Assembly: GCF_001507855.1 (NCBI RefSeq)
Contig: NZ_LGEN01000002.1
Span: forward strand, 62,001 to 126,000
DNA: 64,000 bases
Direction of reading: 5' to 3'
DNA from: Halomonas sp. 54_146
Lineage (GTDB): Bacteria > Pseudomonadota > Gammaproteobacteria > Pseudomonadales > Halomonadaceae
How positions within the stretch are numbered: position 1 is the first letter of the stretch; the number at the start of each line of letters is the position of its first letter. Of this stretch, positions 37,992-46,684 are shown piece after piece. Both the position numbers and the translations under genes were made by a program. The notes beneath the pieces were generated by a model. That model searched no databases. It saw nothing but the letters and a program-made list of their open reading frames with translations, and was not told the origin of the DNA.

Positions 37992-38048
37992 GATAGTAAA
38001 TCACCTCAGCTGTTTGTTCCCTGCAGCTGCTCCACACGATTTACTATC
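37992..38048. other. Two-tier inverted repeat downstream of the lipoprotein gene
   Basis: Perfect 11-bp arms GATAGTAAATC (37992-38002) and GATTTACTATC (38038-38048) enclose two CAGCTG palindromes (38007-38012, 38024-38029) that can pair with each other. No T-run follows directly (a GGGGGTTTTTTT lies 15 bases on), so this is not a plain terminator. It may be a structured 3' end, an sRNA or an operator. Confidence 0.6.
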
Positions 38049-38142
38049 CTTTCGCGCCTGCGGGGGTTTTTTTGCCTGTTTGATAGGCGATTCACCTGCT
38101 TGGTAGGTTGCCGTTTCGCGATTTAGCAGCGTCGCATTGGCT

Positions 38143-38177
38143 ATTCTTCGTTATCTTCTAATCTTCATTATCTTCTA
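38143..38177. repeat. 17-base duplication at the stop codon of the NtrC-type gene
   Basis: On the minus strand TAGAAGATAAYGAAGAW occurs twice in tandem; the gene's TAG stop is the first codon of the second copy, and a further TAG follows it. The first copy encodes the last residues (EDNED). Confidence 0.88.
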
Positions 38178-39573
38178 AGCGGCGGTAGAGCGTCCTGCGG
38201 GCAATCCCCAATAGCTCTGCCGTGCGTCGCTTGTTGCCACCGGTTGCCTCTAACACCTTATTAATATAGCGCCTTTCGACTTCTTCCAAGCTGGGCCAGC
38301 GGACAGGAGCCGGTGCTGGCATTTGAGTGCCTGGGAGCACGTCGCCGCTTAGCGTCGGTGCCAGTGTGGTTCCGGCTGCCAAAATAGGCTGTTCACGCAG
38401 CCGTTCGGGTAAGTCTTTATGGCTGAGCAAGCCATCCTCGCTCAACGTCACCGCGCGCATAATGGCGTTTTCTAGCTCGCGAACGTTACCGGGGTAGGCG
38501 TAGTTCAACAGGCTATTAAATGCTTCTGGCTCAATTTGCTCGATTTGCTTGCCCTGAGCTTCGGCGTGTTTGTCGATAAGCGCAAAAACCAAGTGCTCAA
38601 TATCGGTGCCGCGTTCGCGTAATGGCGGTATACGTAGCGAGAACGTTTCCAAGCGGTAGAAAAGGTCGCTGCGAAAATTGGCTTGCTCTATTTCTTTTTC
38701 AAGGTTGCGATGGGTCGCGGCAATGATGCGCACATCCACCGGTTCTTCGCGCTCGCCGCCCACCGGGCGAACGGTTTTTTCCTGCAGCGCTCGCAGCAGC
38801 TTAGCCTGAAGATTAACCGGCATCTCACCAATTTCATCTAGAAACAGGCTGCCGCCCTGGGCGCTATGAAATAGCCCTTTGCGGGCTTCACTAGCGCCGG
38901 TAAACGCGCCTTTTACATGGCCAAAGAATTCACTTTCCATCAGGTCGGCGGGAATGCTCGCGCAGTTCACCGCGACAAAAGGCTGGTCGTGACGAAGGCT
39001 TTCCTGATGAATAGCGCGGGCCAGCAGCTCTTTGCCCGTTCCGCTTTCGCCTAGGATCAAAATCGGGGCGTCGCTTTTGGCCAGCCGAGAGGCATCATGA
39101 AACAGCGCCTGCATCACCGGGCTTTTACCCACGATGCCGTGGAAATGATTGATATCCGTGTCGTGGAAAACCGCCAAACGCTGGCGCTCAAGCACCCGAA
39201 ACACGGCCTCGCGAATGGCATCAAGGTCGAGTGGCTTGGTTAAGAAGTCATCGGCACCTCGTTTTAACGCCTCAACGGCCTGGTCAATAGTGCCAAACGC
39301 GGTGATCACAATAATGCCCACGTCACTGCCTGATTGGCGTAGCTGTTGCAGCAGCTGTATGCCTGTCATGCCCGGTAAGCGCACGTCGGTGATAATCAGT
39401 GAAACGGTGGTATGGCTCAGTAAGGCAATCGCCTCTTCCGCACTGGGTACGCCAAGTGTTGAATAGCCGGCATCCTGCAGCTCTTCTTCTAACAACTCGC
39501 GTATAGCGGCGTCATCTTCCACCACCAATAAAGGTAAAAGGTGTTCCTGATGGGTCACAAAGGTTGTCCTCAC
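38158..39573 (-). CDS. NtrC-family sigma-54-dependent response regulator
   Basis: A 471 aa enhancer-binding protein. Receiver domain about 14-130 with phosphoacceptor Asp63 in IITDVRLPG; AAA+ sigma-54 activation domain about 155-385 with Walker A GESGTGKE and the sigma-54 contact loop GAFTGA; C-terminal Fis-type helix-turn-helix (GNKRRTAELLGIARRTLYRRL). GTG start at 39571-39573 overlaps the histidine kinase stop (GTGA). The pair activates sigma-54 promoters in response to an unknown signal; I found no convincing -24/-12 site in the window to name a target. Confidence 0.94.
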   Translation of the reverse strand: MRTTFVTHQEHLLPLLVVEDDAAIRELLEEELQDAGYSTLGVPSAEEAIALLSHTTVSLIITDVRLPGMTGIQLLQQLRQSGSDVGIIVITAFGTIDQAVEALKRGADDFLTKPLDLDAIREAVFRVLERQRLAVFHDTDINHFHGIVGKSPVMQALFHDASRLAKSDAPILILGESGTGKELLARAIHQESLRHDQPFVAVNCASIPADLMESEFFGHVKGAFTGASEARKGLFHSAQGGSLFLDEIGEMPVNLQAKLLRALQEKTVRPVGGEREEPVDVRIIAATHRNLEKEIEQANFRSDLFYRLETFSLRIPPLRERGTDIEHLVFALIDKHAEAQGKQIEQIEPEAFNSLLNYAYPGNVRELENAIMRAVTLSEDGLLSHKDLPERLREQPILAAGTTLAPTLSGDVLPGTQMPAPAPVRWPSLEEVERRYINKVLEATGGNKRRTAELLGIARRTLYRRLEDNED

Positions 39574-41015
39574 GCGGGTGCGGTTTCACAAAGGGGGAGT
39601 GTAATTTCAAAGCCTGCGCCGCCAAGAGCGCTGTCAAACACGCCGATCGTACCGCCGTGGTCGTTAATAATGCGATGCACCATGGAAAGCCCCAGCCCGC
39701 TGCCTTGGCCGACAGGTTTGGTGGTGAAAAAGGGGTCAAACACGTGATGGTGGTGAGCGCTTGGGATTCCCGTGCCGTTATCTTCTACCCAAAGTAGTAG
39801 TTCATGTTCATGCCGTTGGGCGCGCACGCGGATGCGGCTGACGCTTGGGGCTTGTGCGGCATTTCTCAGCAAATTGGTGAGCACCTGAACCAGCTGTTGG
39901 CCGTTGGCCAGTAAATGGGGTGTTGGCGTCGGCAGCTCAATCGCTAAGCGGATATTGCGCGGCTCTAGCTCTTCTTCGACCAGCTCGCTGGCGCTGTTAA
40001 TCAGTTGATCAAGGGCCAGTTCGTCTTTCTCTACGTTATGTTGGCGGCCTAATTCCATCAGCTGGCGCACAATGTCAACGATACGTTCGACTTCGCCGCG
40101 AATCCGCCCTAATCGTGCGCGTTCGTCATCGCCAATTACATCGCGCCGGGCAAGGCGCTGGGCTTGGCCATTAATCACCGTAAGCGGTGCGCCGATTTCA
40201 TGGGCAACCCCTGCCGCTAGCACACCCAGTTCGGCCAATTTCTTGGATTTACGCAGGCGCTTTTCAAGCTCAATTTCGCGCCGCTGGCGATCTTCGATCT
40301 CGCTATCTTTTTCTGCCATCGCATCCAGCATGCCATTTAAACCTGAGGCAAGCAGGCGGTATTCGGTGGGGCCATCTTCAGCGGCGCGCTGGCTGCGATC
40401 GCCATCTTCTACTAGCAGCATAACCTGCAGTAAGCGTTCAAGCGGGCGTTCAATATAGCGGCGAAACCCCCACCAAATGCTAAACACAATGCCGGCCGCG
40501 CCGACTACAAACACCAAGACGGCCACAATGCTGATAAAGCCTGTGTAGTTCTCAATGCCGGTATTGAGCCGATTAACCTGCAGGACGCCATACACCGTGC
40601 CATCTTGTGAACGCAAAGGCGCTAACGCTGAGTAATAATTCCAACCTTCATGCTGACGGTAATTGCTGTATAAGTTGTCGCGTTCAATGACCTGCTGGAT
40701 CTCTTCACGGCTGAAAATGGCTTTACCAAGGCCCAGCCCGTAAATCTCGCGCCCCTCGGTATCAAACACATACGCCCCGTAAATACGGTGAAAAGAGAAT
40801 GCTGACTGCAAGGCTTCTTCCAGCGGTGTATCGCTGTCTGGCGTTACCGCGTAGCTCAGCGAGGAGCTTAGCGCTCGGGTAATAATGTCGACTTCCGTTT
40901 GTAGTTTGGAGCGCACGTTGTCTTCAAGGGATTTAATCGCGACGAGACTGAACACCACCAGGCTGACAAACAGCGGCACGATTACCGTTAGAATAATTAA
41001 ATTGCGTAATCGCAC
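39570..41015 (-). CDS. Membrane sensor histidine kinase, partner of the NtrC-type regulator
   Basis: A 481 aa kinase. TM1 about residues 7-28, a ~130-residue periplasmic sensor domain (containing VFDTEGREIYGLGLGKAIFSREE), TM2 about 158-182, HAMP linker, HisKA with the phosphorylated histidine in VAHEIGAPLTVI (about 272), and HATPase_c with N box LTNLLRNAAQAP, G1 VEDNGTGIP and G2 GSGLGLS. The gene precedes and overlaps the response regulator. The periplasmic PAS/dCache-like sensor gives no clear ligand. A 9-base repeat array lies in its 5' leader. Confidence 0.93.
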   Translation of the reverse strand: MRLRNLIILTVIVPLFVSLVVFSLVAIKSLEDNVRSKLQTEVDIITRALSSSLSYAVTPDSDTPLEEALQSAFSFHRIYGAYVFDTEGREIYGLGLGKAIFSREEIQQVIERDNLYSNYRQHEGWNYYSALAPLRSQDGTVYGVLQVNRLNTGIENYTGFISIVAVLVFVVGAAGIVFSIWWGFRRYIERPLERLLQVMLLVEDGDRSQRAAEDGPTEYRLLASGLNGMLDAMAEKDSEIEDRQRREIELEKRLRKSKKLAELGVLAAGVAHEIGAPLTVINGQAQRLARRDVIGDDERARLGRIRGEVERIVDIVRQLMELGRQHNVEKDELALDQLINSASELVEEELEPRNIRLAIELPTPTPHLLANGQQLVQVLTNLLRNAAQAPSVSRIRVRAQRHEHELLLWVEDNGTGIPSAHHHHVFDPFFTTKPVGQGSGLGLSMVHRIINDHGGTIGVFDSALGGAGFEITLPLCETAPA

Positions 41016-41071
41016 GGGGCATCCATTGTGGTGTTAGTCCGTTGAGTTTAGAAAAAAACGCTTATAAAAAA

Positions 41072-41107
41072 TTAAGAGATTTAAGAGATTTAAGAAATTT
41101 AAGAGCT
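41072..41107. repeat. 9-base tandem repeats upstream of the histidine kinase
   Basis: TTAAGAGAT, TTAAGAGAT, TTAAGAAAT, TTAAGAGCT in tandem, then a decayed copy and a small AGCTT/AAGCT hairpin next to the end of the upstream dehydrogenase gene. Confidence 0.9.
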
Positions 41108-41122
41108 TAAAAAGCTTAAGCG

Positions 41123-42313
41123 CTATGGGTGGCCGGCAGGGCGCAAGCGATAGAGGCCGCCTTGTGGCGCATCCGTCAGCAAGTAAACAGCACCGTCAGG
41201 GCCTTGGCGAACATCTCTAATACGGCCTACTTCTCCCTTTAAGATCAGCTCTTCTTCCACAATATCGCCATCTTCTATACGCAGGCGGAGGAGTTTCTCG
41301 CTGGCTAGCCCGCCGGCCAATAAGCTGCCATCCCAAGCGCTAAAGGCGCTACTGGTAACTTCAGCAAGCCCGGAAGGCGCAAACCGGCCTTCAAAGACAT
41401 ACACCGGGTCAACCATGCCGGGCAGCGATTTTTCCCCAATGGGTTGGTTGGTCGCGTAATCATTGCCTTGGCTAACATCGGGCCAGCCATAATTATTGCC
41501 GGCCTGGATATGGTTCAATTCATCGCCAGTGCGCGGGCCGTGTTCCGTTGCCCAGGCTTGGCCGTTGCGCAACACCGTCATGCCTTGAATGTTGCGGTTA
41601 CCCATGGAGTAGATTTCATCCAAGGTGGCGTCATCATCTACAAAAGGGTTGTCGTCTGGCACGCCGCCGGTGTCGGTAAGGCGCAGCGTAGAACCCGCAT
41701 GGTCGTCGCTTGCTTGGGCACGCGGTGGCTCGCGGCCACGGTCGCCGATGCTCATTAGCAGTGTGCCATCGGGTAGCCATGCCAGCCGCGAACCATAATG
41801 GCGCCCAGGCGCTGAGGCGCGATCTTGCTCGAATAGGTGTTCTACGTCACCCAACTGGTTGCCCTGCCATTTTACCCGCGATAGCGCTGAGCGGCTGTTA
41901 TTGCCATCAGGCTTGCTCCAGGTGAAATAGATCCAGGCGTTTTCACCATCGTCGCCTTGAAAATCAGGGTGTAGTACCACGTCTAATAAACCGCCCTGGC
42001 CCCGCGTGCTTACTTCTGGCATGCCTTCCAGCGTGCTGGTTTCACCGCTTTCAGGGTCGATGAGCTTTAACTGCCCGCTGCGTTCGCTTACCAGGTAGCG
42101 GCCATCGGGTAAAAACGCCACTGCCCAGGGGTGTTGCAAACCATCGGCCACACGCTCAATGGAAAGCGGTAAATGGTCGGTTTCAAGCGATGCCTGAACG
42201 ATGTCCGCGTTGGCGGTATTCATAGCGCCGGCCAGCACTAGCCCGCTAATTCCCGCCCACACTCCAGCGGTCAGTCGGCGGGAGGTGTGATTGCTGTTAT
42301 TGATACATTGCAT
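41123..42313 (-). CDS. PQQ-dependent aldose sugar dehydrogenase family protein
   Basis: A 396 aa exported six-bladed propeller of the soluble aldose sugar dehydrogenase (YliI/Asd) family. The signal peptide ends near TANA-DIV. Typical motifs: LQHPWAVAFLPDGRYLVSER, GQGGLLDVVLHPDF, ENAWIYFTWSKP, HYGSRLAWLPDGTLLMSIGDRG, NRNIQGM, WATEHGPRTGDELNHI and NYGWPDVS. Catalytic His in blade 2 and PQQ-contacting Arg/Lys are expected within these. It would oxidise aldoses in the periplasm if PQQ is available; no pqq genes are in the window. Confidence 0.92.
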   Translation of the reverse strand: MQCINNSNHTSRRLTAGVWAGISGLVLAGAMNTANADIVQASLETDHLPLSIERVADGLQHPWAVAFLPDGRYLVSERSGQLKLIDPESGETSTLEGMPEVSTRGQGGLLDVVLHPDFQGDDGENAWIYFTWSKPDGNNSRSALSRVKWQGNQLGDVEHLFEQDRASAPGRHYGSRLAWLPDGTLLMSIGDRGREPPRAQASDDHAGSTLRLTDTGGVPDDNPFVDDDATLDEIYSMGNRNIQGMTVLRNGQAWATEHGPRTGDELNHIQAGNNYGWPDVSQGNDYATNQPIGEKSLPGMVDPVYVFEGRFAPSGLAEVTSSAFSAWDGSLLAGGLASEKLLRLRIEDGDIVEEELILKGEVGRIRDVRQGPDGAVYLLTDAPQGGLYRLRPAGHP

Positions 42314-42413
42314 AGCGTGCTCTCTGGTAATTTTAATGCCTCAATAGTCTAGCAGTGACCCTTTACTCACGTTGGGGTTCCGCTGCTGGCTCTTACATTG
42401 CCAGCAGAGCCAG

Positions 42414-43289
42414 TTACATCAGCAGCGCCAGCAGCACGGGCAGATAAAATAGCGCAAGCAACGTGGAACAGAAGACCAGGCTGGCGACATAAGCAGGTTC
42501 GCGCTGTGCGCGCTGAGCAAACAAATAGTTGAAGACGGCCACCGGCATGCACATTTGCAGGACTAAGATACTTTGTGCCAAGGGGGGCAGCCCCACCCAG
42601 CCAGCAATCAACCAAGCCGTTACGGCGGCAAGCGGCACGCGCACCAGGCTAAACCCTAGCCCAGAACGCAGGTTCTTCACTTGGATACTGGCCAGCGACA
42701 CACCCAGCGTAATCAGCATCAGCGGCACCGTGAACCCCGACATTAAATCAACCGTGTTGGCCAGCCAGGGCGGTAGCGCGGTACCCGTCAGCAGCAGCGC
42801 CATAGCAATCAGAATAGCGTATACCGTTGGTGTCTTTACTAAGGTTTTAAGTGGATTGCCTTGGCTATGAAGCACCGCGCCTAAGGTGAACTGGAAGAGT
42901 GAAACAGTCACCATGACCGTAATACCGTAGGCAAACCCCGCACTGCCAAAGGCGTAAAGCACCACCGGTAATCCCATATTACCGGTGTTGGGATACATCA
43001 TGGGGGCAAGCAACACTCGCCACTGGCGGCGAAGCAGTTTAGCCACCAGAAAGGTTGCCGCGCCCATCGTTACAATCACCAGTGCGGCGGCCAGCATGGT
43101 TTGGCCGAAGGTGGTGGCGTCGATGTCGGCACCCGCAAGCGAAGCAAGCACCAAGCAGGGCGTGCCGATGTTAAACACTAGCCGCGTTACGAAATCGACC
43201 GGGTAGGGGTGGCCTAAGCGTACCCATAGGTAGCCTAGCCCAGCACCGGCAAGCACGGGTGCCATAACGGCAAAAAGTTCGGCAAGCAT
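42414..43289 (-). CDS. AEC (auxin efflux carrier) family transporter
   Basis: A 291 aa membrane protein with about ten transmembrane helices and the AEC family features, including the broken helix region PMMYPNTGNMGLPVVLYAFG and the C-terminal VLQMCMPVAVFNYLFAQ. Bacterial members move dicarboxylates such as malonate or malate, or act as efflux carriers; the substrate here is unknown. A LysR regulator gene lies 78 bases upstream on the same strand and may control it. Confidence 0.9.
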   Translation of the reverse strand: MLAELFAVMAPVLAGAGLGYLWVRLGHPYPVDFVTRLVFNIGTPCLVLASLAGADIDATTFGQTMLAAALVIVTMGAATFLVAKLLRRQWRVLLAPMMYPNTGNMGLPVVLYAFGSAGFAYGITVMVTVSLFQFTLGAVLHSQGNPLKTLVKTPTVYAILIAMALLLTGTALPPWLANTVDLMSGFTVPLMLITLGVSLASIQVKNLRSGLGFSLVRVPLAAVTAWLIAGWVGLPPLAQSILVLQMCMPVAVFNYLFAQRAQREPAYVASLVFCSTLLALFYLPVLLALLM

Positions 43290-43367
43290 TGACGGTCCTT
43301 GGCAGTGGTTAGCCGCCTATTGTCGTTAATGGGCCGGCTAGCTGGCAAGGCAAACACGCCAGTGGCA

Positions 43368-44282
43368 CTAAATAGCGGCGGTAGTGAATTGCCATTGAGC
43401 GGGCACTTGGCTGCGTAGAAATGCCAGCAGCGCGTGAGTGCGGCGGGTTTGAACGCCATAAGCGTAAAGCAGCGTAATAGGCAGCGGCACTGGCTCCCAA
43501 CCGGGAAGGCAGTGAACCAATTCACCAGGCTGATGCTGTTCACGCTTTGCGGTTAACCAATGCGGCAGCAGGCCTACCCCTTGGCTGCGCGCGATAGCAT
43601 CCATCTGCAGAGTGGTAAGGTCAGCGCGCAGCCGCGAACGCGGCGGGTTGAAAATGTACTCGCCGTGTTCAGGGTGAGAAAGCAGTAGCCCGCCTGAGGC
43701 CAACCCGAGTAGGTCAACCCAGGCGTGCTGGTGAAGCTCATCAGGGTGGTGGGGCGTCCCCTTGGCCGCTAAATAGCAGGGGCTTGCGTATAGCCCTTGG
43801 CTTAAGTGCCCCAACTGTTCCTGATTAAGCCCGCATTCATACGTTGGCCCTAACCACACATGCACGCTATTGCTATGCAGTTGAGTGGGCGGCGTCTCGT
43901 GGGTATGCAGGGTTAGCTCCACCTTAGGGTGCTGGTTTAAAAACGTGTCTAGCGTGCTTGCGAGCCAGCTGCGTGCCAACGCGCCGTGCACCTCAAGCGT
44001 CACATCGCCGCTGATCTCCTCGCGCAGTTCCGAAAGCGCTTCCTGGCTATGGGCTGCCATTGCCAAAAGCTCAGTGCAGTAAGTATGAAACAGCAGCCCA
44101 GCTTCGGTCGGGATAAGGCGGTTCGCTTGGCGCCGCAAAAGTGGCTGATTAAGCCGGGCTTCAAGCTGGCTAATGCGACGACTTAACGTTGATTTGGCTA
44201 CTCTGAGTTTTTGCGCGCTGCGTGTCAGGCTGCCTGTCGCCATCACATCGGCAAACGCAGAGAGTTCGTCAAAGTCATACAT
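43368..44282 (-). CDS. LysR-family transcriptional regulator
   Basis: A 304 aa LysR regulator: HTH at about residues 3-62 (FADVMATGSLTRSAQKLRVAKSTLSRRISQLEARL), then an effector domain (VTLEVHGALARSWL ... LDTFLNQHPKVELTLHTHE). I take ATG 44280-44282 (MYDFDELSAF); ATGs five and fifteen codons earlier are also possible. It lies between the TonB receptor and the AEC carrier genes, all on the minus strand. Its leader has an AT-rich GAAAATAATTAGCATTTGT (44342-44360) that weakly resembles a Fur site. Confidence 0.9.
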   Translation of the reverse strand: MYDFDELSAFADVMATGSLTRSAQKLRVAKSTLSRRISQLEARLNQPLLRRQANRLIPTEAGLLFHTYCTELLAMAAHSQEALSELREEISGDVTLEVHGALARSWLASTLDTFLNQHPKVELTLHTHETPPTQLHSNSVHVWLGPTYECGLNQEQLGHLSQGLYASPCYLAAKGTPHHPDELHQHAWVDLLGLASGGLLLSHPEHGEYIFNPPRSRLRADLTTLQMDAIARSQGVGLLPHWLTAKREQHQPGELVHCLPGWEPVPLPITLLYAYGVQTRRTHALLAFLRSQVPAQWQFTTAAI

Positions 44283-44395
44283 CGTCGTCAGGCCCATAGG
44301 GCAAAAGGTGAAAGATGAGTATGCCATCTTTTAGCACGAATGAAAATAATTAGCATTTGTATTACTAAATGCGGAACGCATCTTCCTCACTTTTA

Positions 44396-46504
44396 TTAGA
44401 ACTCGTAGCGCGCTGAGAGCCAGAGACGGCGACCTTCCTCGCTATTGGTGTAGACGTTGCCAAAGCTGGTGCCATCGCCATAGGCGCGGTAGTCGACAAA
44501 ATCTTTATCGAACAGGTTATAAATTGTTGCGCTTACGTTAAAGCGGTCCGTTACGGCGTAGTTACCGCCCAGGTGGAACAGCGAATAGGCTTTAAAGTCA
44601 CCTAGATCATCAAACGAGGGCGCTCCACGCACCGCTTCGCGATTACGATAGCGCTCGCTGCGGTACTCGGCAGACAGCCAGGTATCCAGCTTTGCCGTTG
44701 TTTGCCAGCGCAGCGTCGCGTTAAATGCATGTTCGGGGGTATCGGTGAGCGGGTCGCCTTTGTTTTCGCCGCTTCGCTGTTCAGAATCGGTGTAAGTGTA
44801 GTTGGCATTGATGCGCCAATCGGGGGTGAACTGATAGCCGGTAGATAGCTCAACGCCCTGGGTAATGGCTTCATCGATATTGACATCTTGGCCATACAGG
44901 CCGTTAGGGATCAGCGGGTCGTTTTCGATCAAAATATCGTTGCCGCTGGCAATCTTGTCGTCAAACTGGTTGTAGAACAGCGTCGCGCTGGCGGTGAAAC
45001 CCTGCTGACTATCGTAGTGCGCGCCGATTTCACTGCTGGTGCTGGTTTCCGGTTCAAGGTCTGGGTTGCCAATGGTAAGCGTGGTGCCTTGCCCGGTAAC
45101 GCCATTGATACCGTCATGCAGCGCATTAAGCGTAGGGGTCTTGTAGCCACGGCTAACACCGCCTTTTAAGGTCCACTCAGGCGTGGTGTTCCAAACTAAA
45201 TAACCGCGCGGGCTGAACTGGCTGCCAAAGGCGTCGTGGTGGTCATAACGGCCGCCAAGGGTAAGGGCTAAATCGTCTTGTAAAAGCCACTCGTCTTCAG
45301 CAAACAGCGACCACGTGGTTTGCTCAAAGGCGTCCCCGGCCAGGCCGTCGTCAAGTTCAGCATCCCACCACTGCATCCCTAGCGTGGTTATATGGTCGCC
45401 CAGCGGCATGATGAATTTGCTATCGAGCACCGTGTTCGTGGTGTCGAGCTTGCGAGAGTCGCCGCCCACAATGCCAGGGAAACCTTCATAAGCTTCACCC
45501 ACCGAACCTGGAATAGTGCGCCCTTTGGTTTCGGTGCTATTGCGCATCAGGCTAGATTCCAAGGTGCCTGCTGCAAACCGCCCGGTATGACCAATCGCAA
45601 TCTGCTCGCGCTCAAAGCGAAGTTCGTCAGCGTAGCCGAAAGCCTGATTAGAGGTATCTAACGTGCCCAGCTGGGCATCGTCGTTGTTATAGCGCTGCCT
45701 GCTTACTTCGCCATCAATCCAGAGATCGTTAGCAGTGTTAGGTGTCCAGGTCAGCTTGCCGCCTAGGTTGTAAATATCACCTTCTACTGGGCTGGGGCCA
45801 CGCTGGCTGACCTCAATGGGGTCGCCATTTTGGTCGCTGTAAACAAGCTCGGAGGCGTCGCGCTCATAGAAACGCCCGCGCAGCTGAGCGCCTAGCGTAT
45901 CGTCAATGAGAGGGCCGCTGGTGTAGAGGTTGATCTCGCGACGATCGCCAAAATCACGATCTTCGTTAAAGGTATTTTCGACCCCGATAGAGCCCGCCCA
46001 CTCACGCCCCACGCGGCGGGTAATGATGTTAATCACCCCGCCCATAGCATCAGAGCCGTAAAGGGTCGACATCGGCCCGCGGATAACTTCAATGCGCTCG
46101 ATGCTTGAAACGGGCGGAAAGAAGCTGGTTGAGGTTTCGCCAAAGCCATTGGGTGTCACGCTGCCCGCTGCGTTTTGTCGGCGACCATCAATTAGAATCA
46201 GCGTGTAGCCGCTGGGCATACCGCGAATGCTGATATTACTGCCGCCGGTTTTTCCCACTTGGCCGCCTACGTCGACACCTTCAACGTCGCGCAGCGCATC
46301 GGCAAGGCTAGTGACGCGGGTGCGTTCAAGCTCTTCGCGGGAAATCACCGAAATGCTGGCAGGGGCATCTACCATGGCCTGCTCAAAGCCGCTGGCAGAT
46401 ACAACGATATTATCCAGCTGAGTGGTGGCTTGAGCATGGGCGGTTGAGGAAAAAGCGGCAAGCGCGATAGCGCTGGTTAATGTGCAGCGAGTAAGGTGTG
46501 GCAT
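44396..46504 (-). CDS. TonB-dependent outer-membrane receptor (siderophore receptor type)
   Basis: A 702 aa ligand-gated outer-membrane channel of the FepA/CirA-like group. The signal peptide ends at AHAQA; a TonB box-like LDNIVVSA follows. The plug domain (about 40-155) has ISREELERTRVTSLADALRDVEGV and RIEVIRGPMSTLYGSDAMGGVINI; the barrel ends in RLWLSARYEF with the terminal phenylalanine expected for BAM recognition. A good Fur box lies in its promoter region, so it is probably iron-repressed and takes up a ferric siderophore (catecholate type is likely from the FepA resemblance; not certain). No siderophore genes adjoin it. Confidence 0.93.
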   Translation of the reverse strand: MPHLTRCTLTSAIALAAFSSTAHAQATTQLDNIVVSASGFEQAMVDAPASISVISREELERTRVTSLADALRDVEGVDVGGQVGKTGGSNISIRGMPSGYTLILIDGRRQNAAGSVTPNGFGETSTSFFPPVSSIERIEVIRGPMSTLYGSDAMGGVINIITRRVGREWAGSIGVENTFNEDRDFGDRREINLYTSGPLIDDTLGAQLRGRFYERDASELVYSDQNGDPIEVSQRGPSPVEGDIYNLGGKLTWTPNTANDLWIDGEVSRQRYNNDDAQLGTLDTSNQAFGYADELRFEREQIAIGHTGRFAAGTLESSLMRNSTETKGRTIPGSVGEAYEGFPGIVGGDSRKLDTTNTVLDSKFIMPLGDHITTLGMQWWDAELDDGLAGDAFEQTTWSLFAEDEWLLQDDLALTLGGRYDHHDAFGSQFSPRGYLVWNTTPEWTLKGGVSRGYKTPTLNALHDGINGVTGQGTTLTIGNPDLEPETSTSSEIGAHYDSQQGFTASATLFYNQFDDKIASGNDILIENDPLIPNGLYGQDVNIDEAITQGVELSTGYQFTPDWRINANYTYTDSEQRSGENKGDPLTDTPEHAFNATLRWQTTAKLDTWLSAEYRSERYRNREAVRGAPSFDDLGDFKAYSLFHLGGNYAVTDRFNVSATIYNLFDKDFVDYRAYGDGTSFGNVYTNSEEGRRLWLSARYEF

Positions 46505-46532
46505 GATGAACCCCTGATAATAGGATTTGTTT

Positions 46533-46551
46533 GCTAATGGTATTTATTATC
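46533..46551 (-). promoter_or_regulatory. Fur box upstream of the TonB receptor
   Basis: GCTAATGGTATTTATTATC matches the 19-base Fur consensus GATAATGATAATCATTATC at 15 positions, 29 bases before the receptor start. It is in an AT-rich stretch that otherwise resembles a promoter. Confidence 0.7.
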
Positions 46552-46684
46552 AAATAGGGTTCGGATTCTAATAAGAAAAGTTCCTATTTGCGACGCAAAA
46601 TAATCGAACAATGCGTTGCGCACATTGGAACGGGCAGGACAGTTTGGAGCGGGTAAAGCCGTTAATGCTAGCCGCTGCTATTCC

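Noticed and set aside
38158-42413. Sigma-54 promoter (-24/-12) as target of the NtrC-type regulator
   Set aside because: No spacer in or near this stretch has a convincing TGGCAC-N5-TTGC.
44342-44360. Second Fur box before the LysR gene
   Set aside because: Only about 12 of 19 positions match; the region is simply AT-rich.
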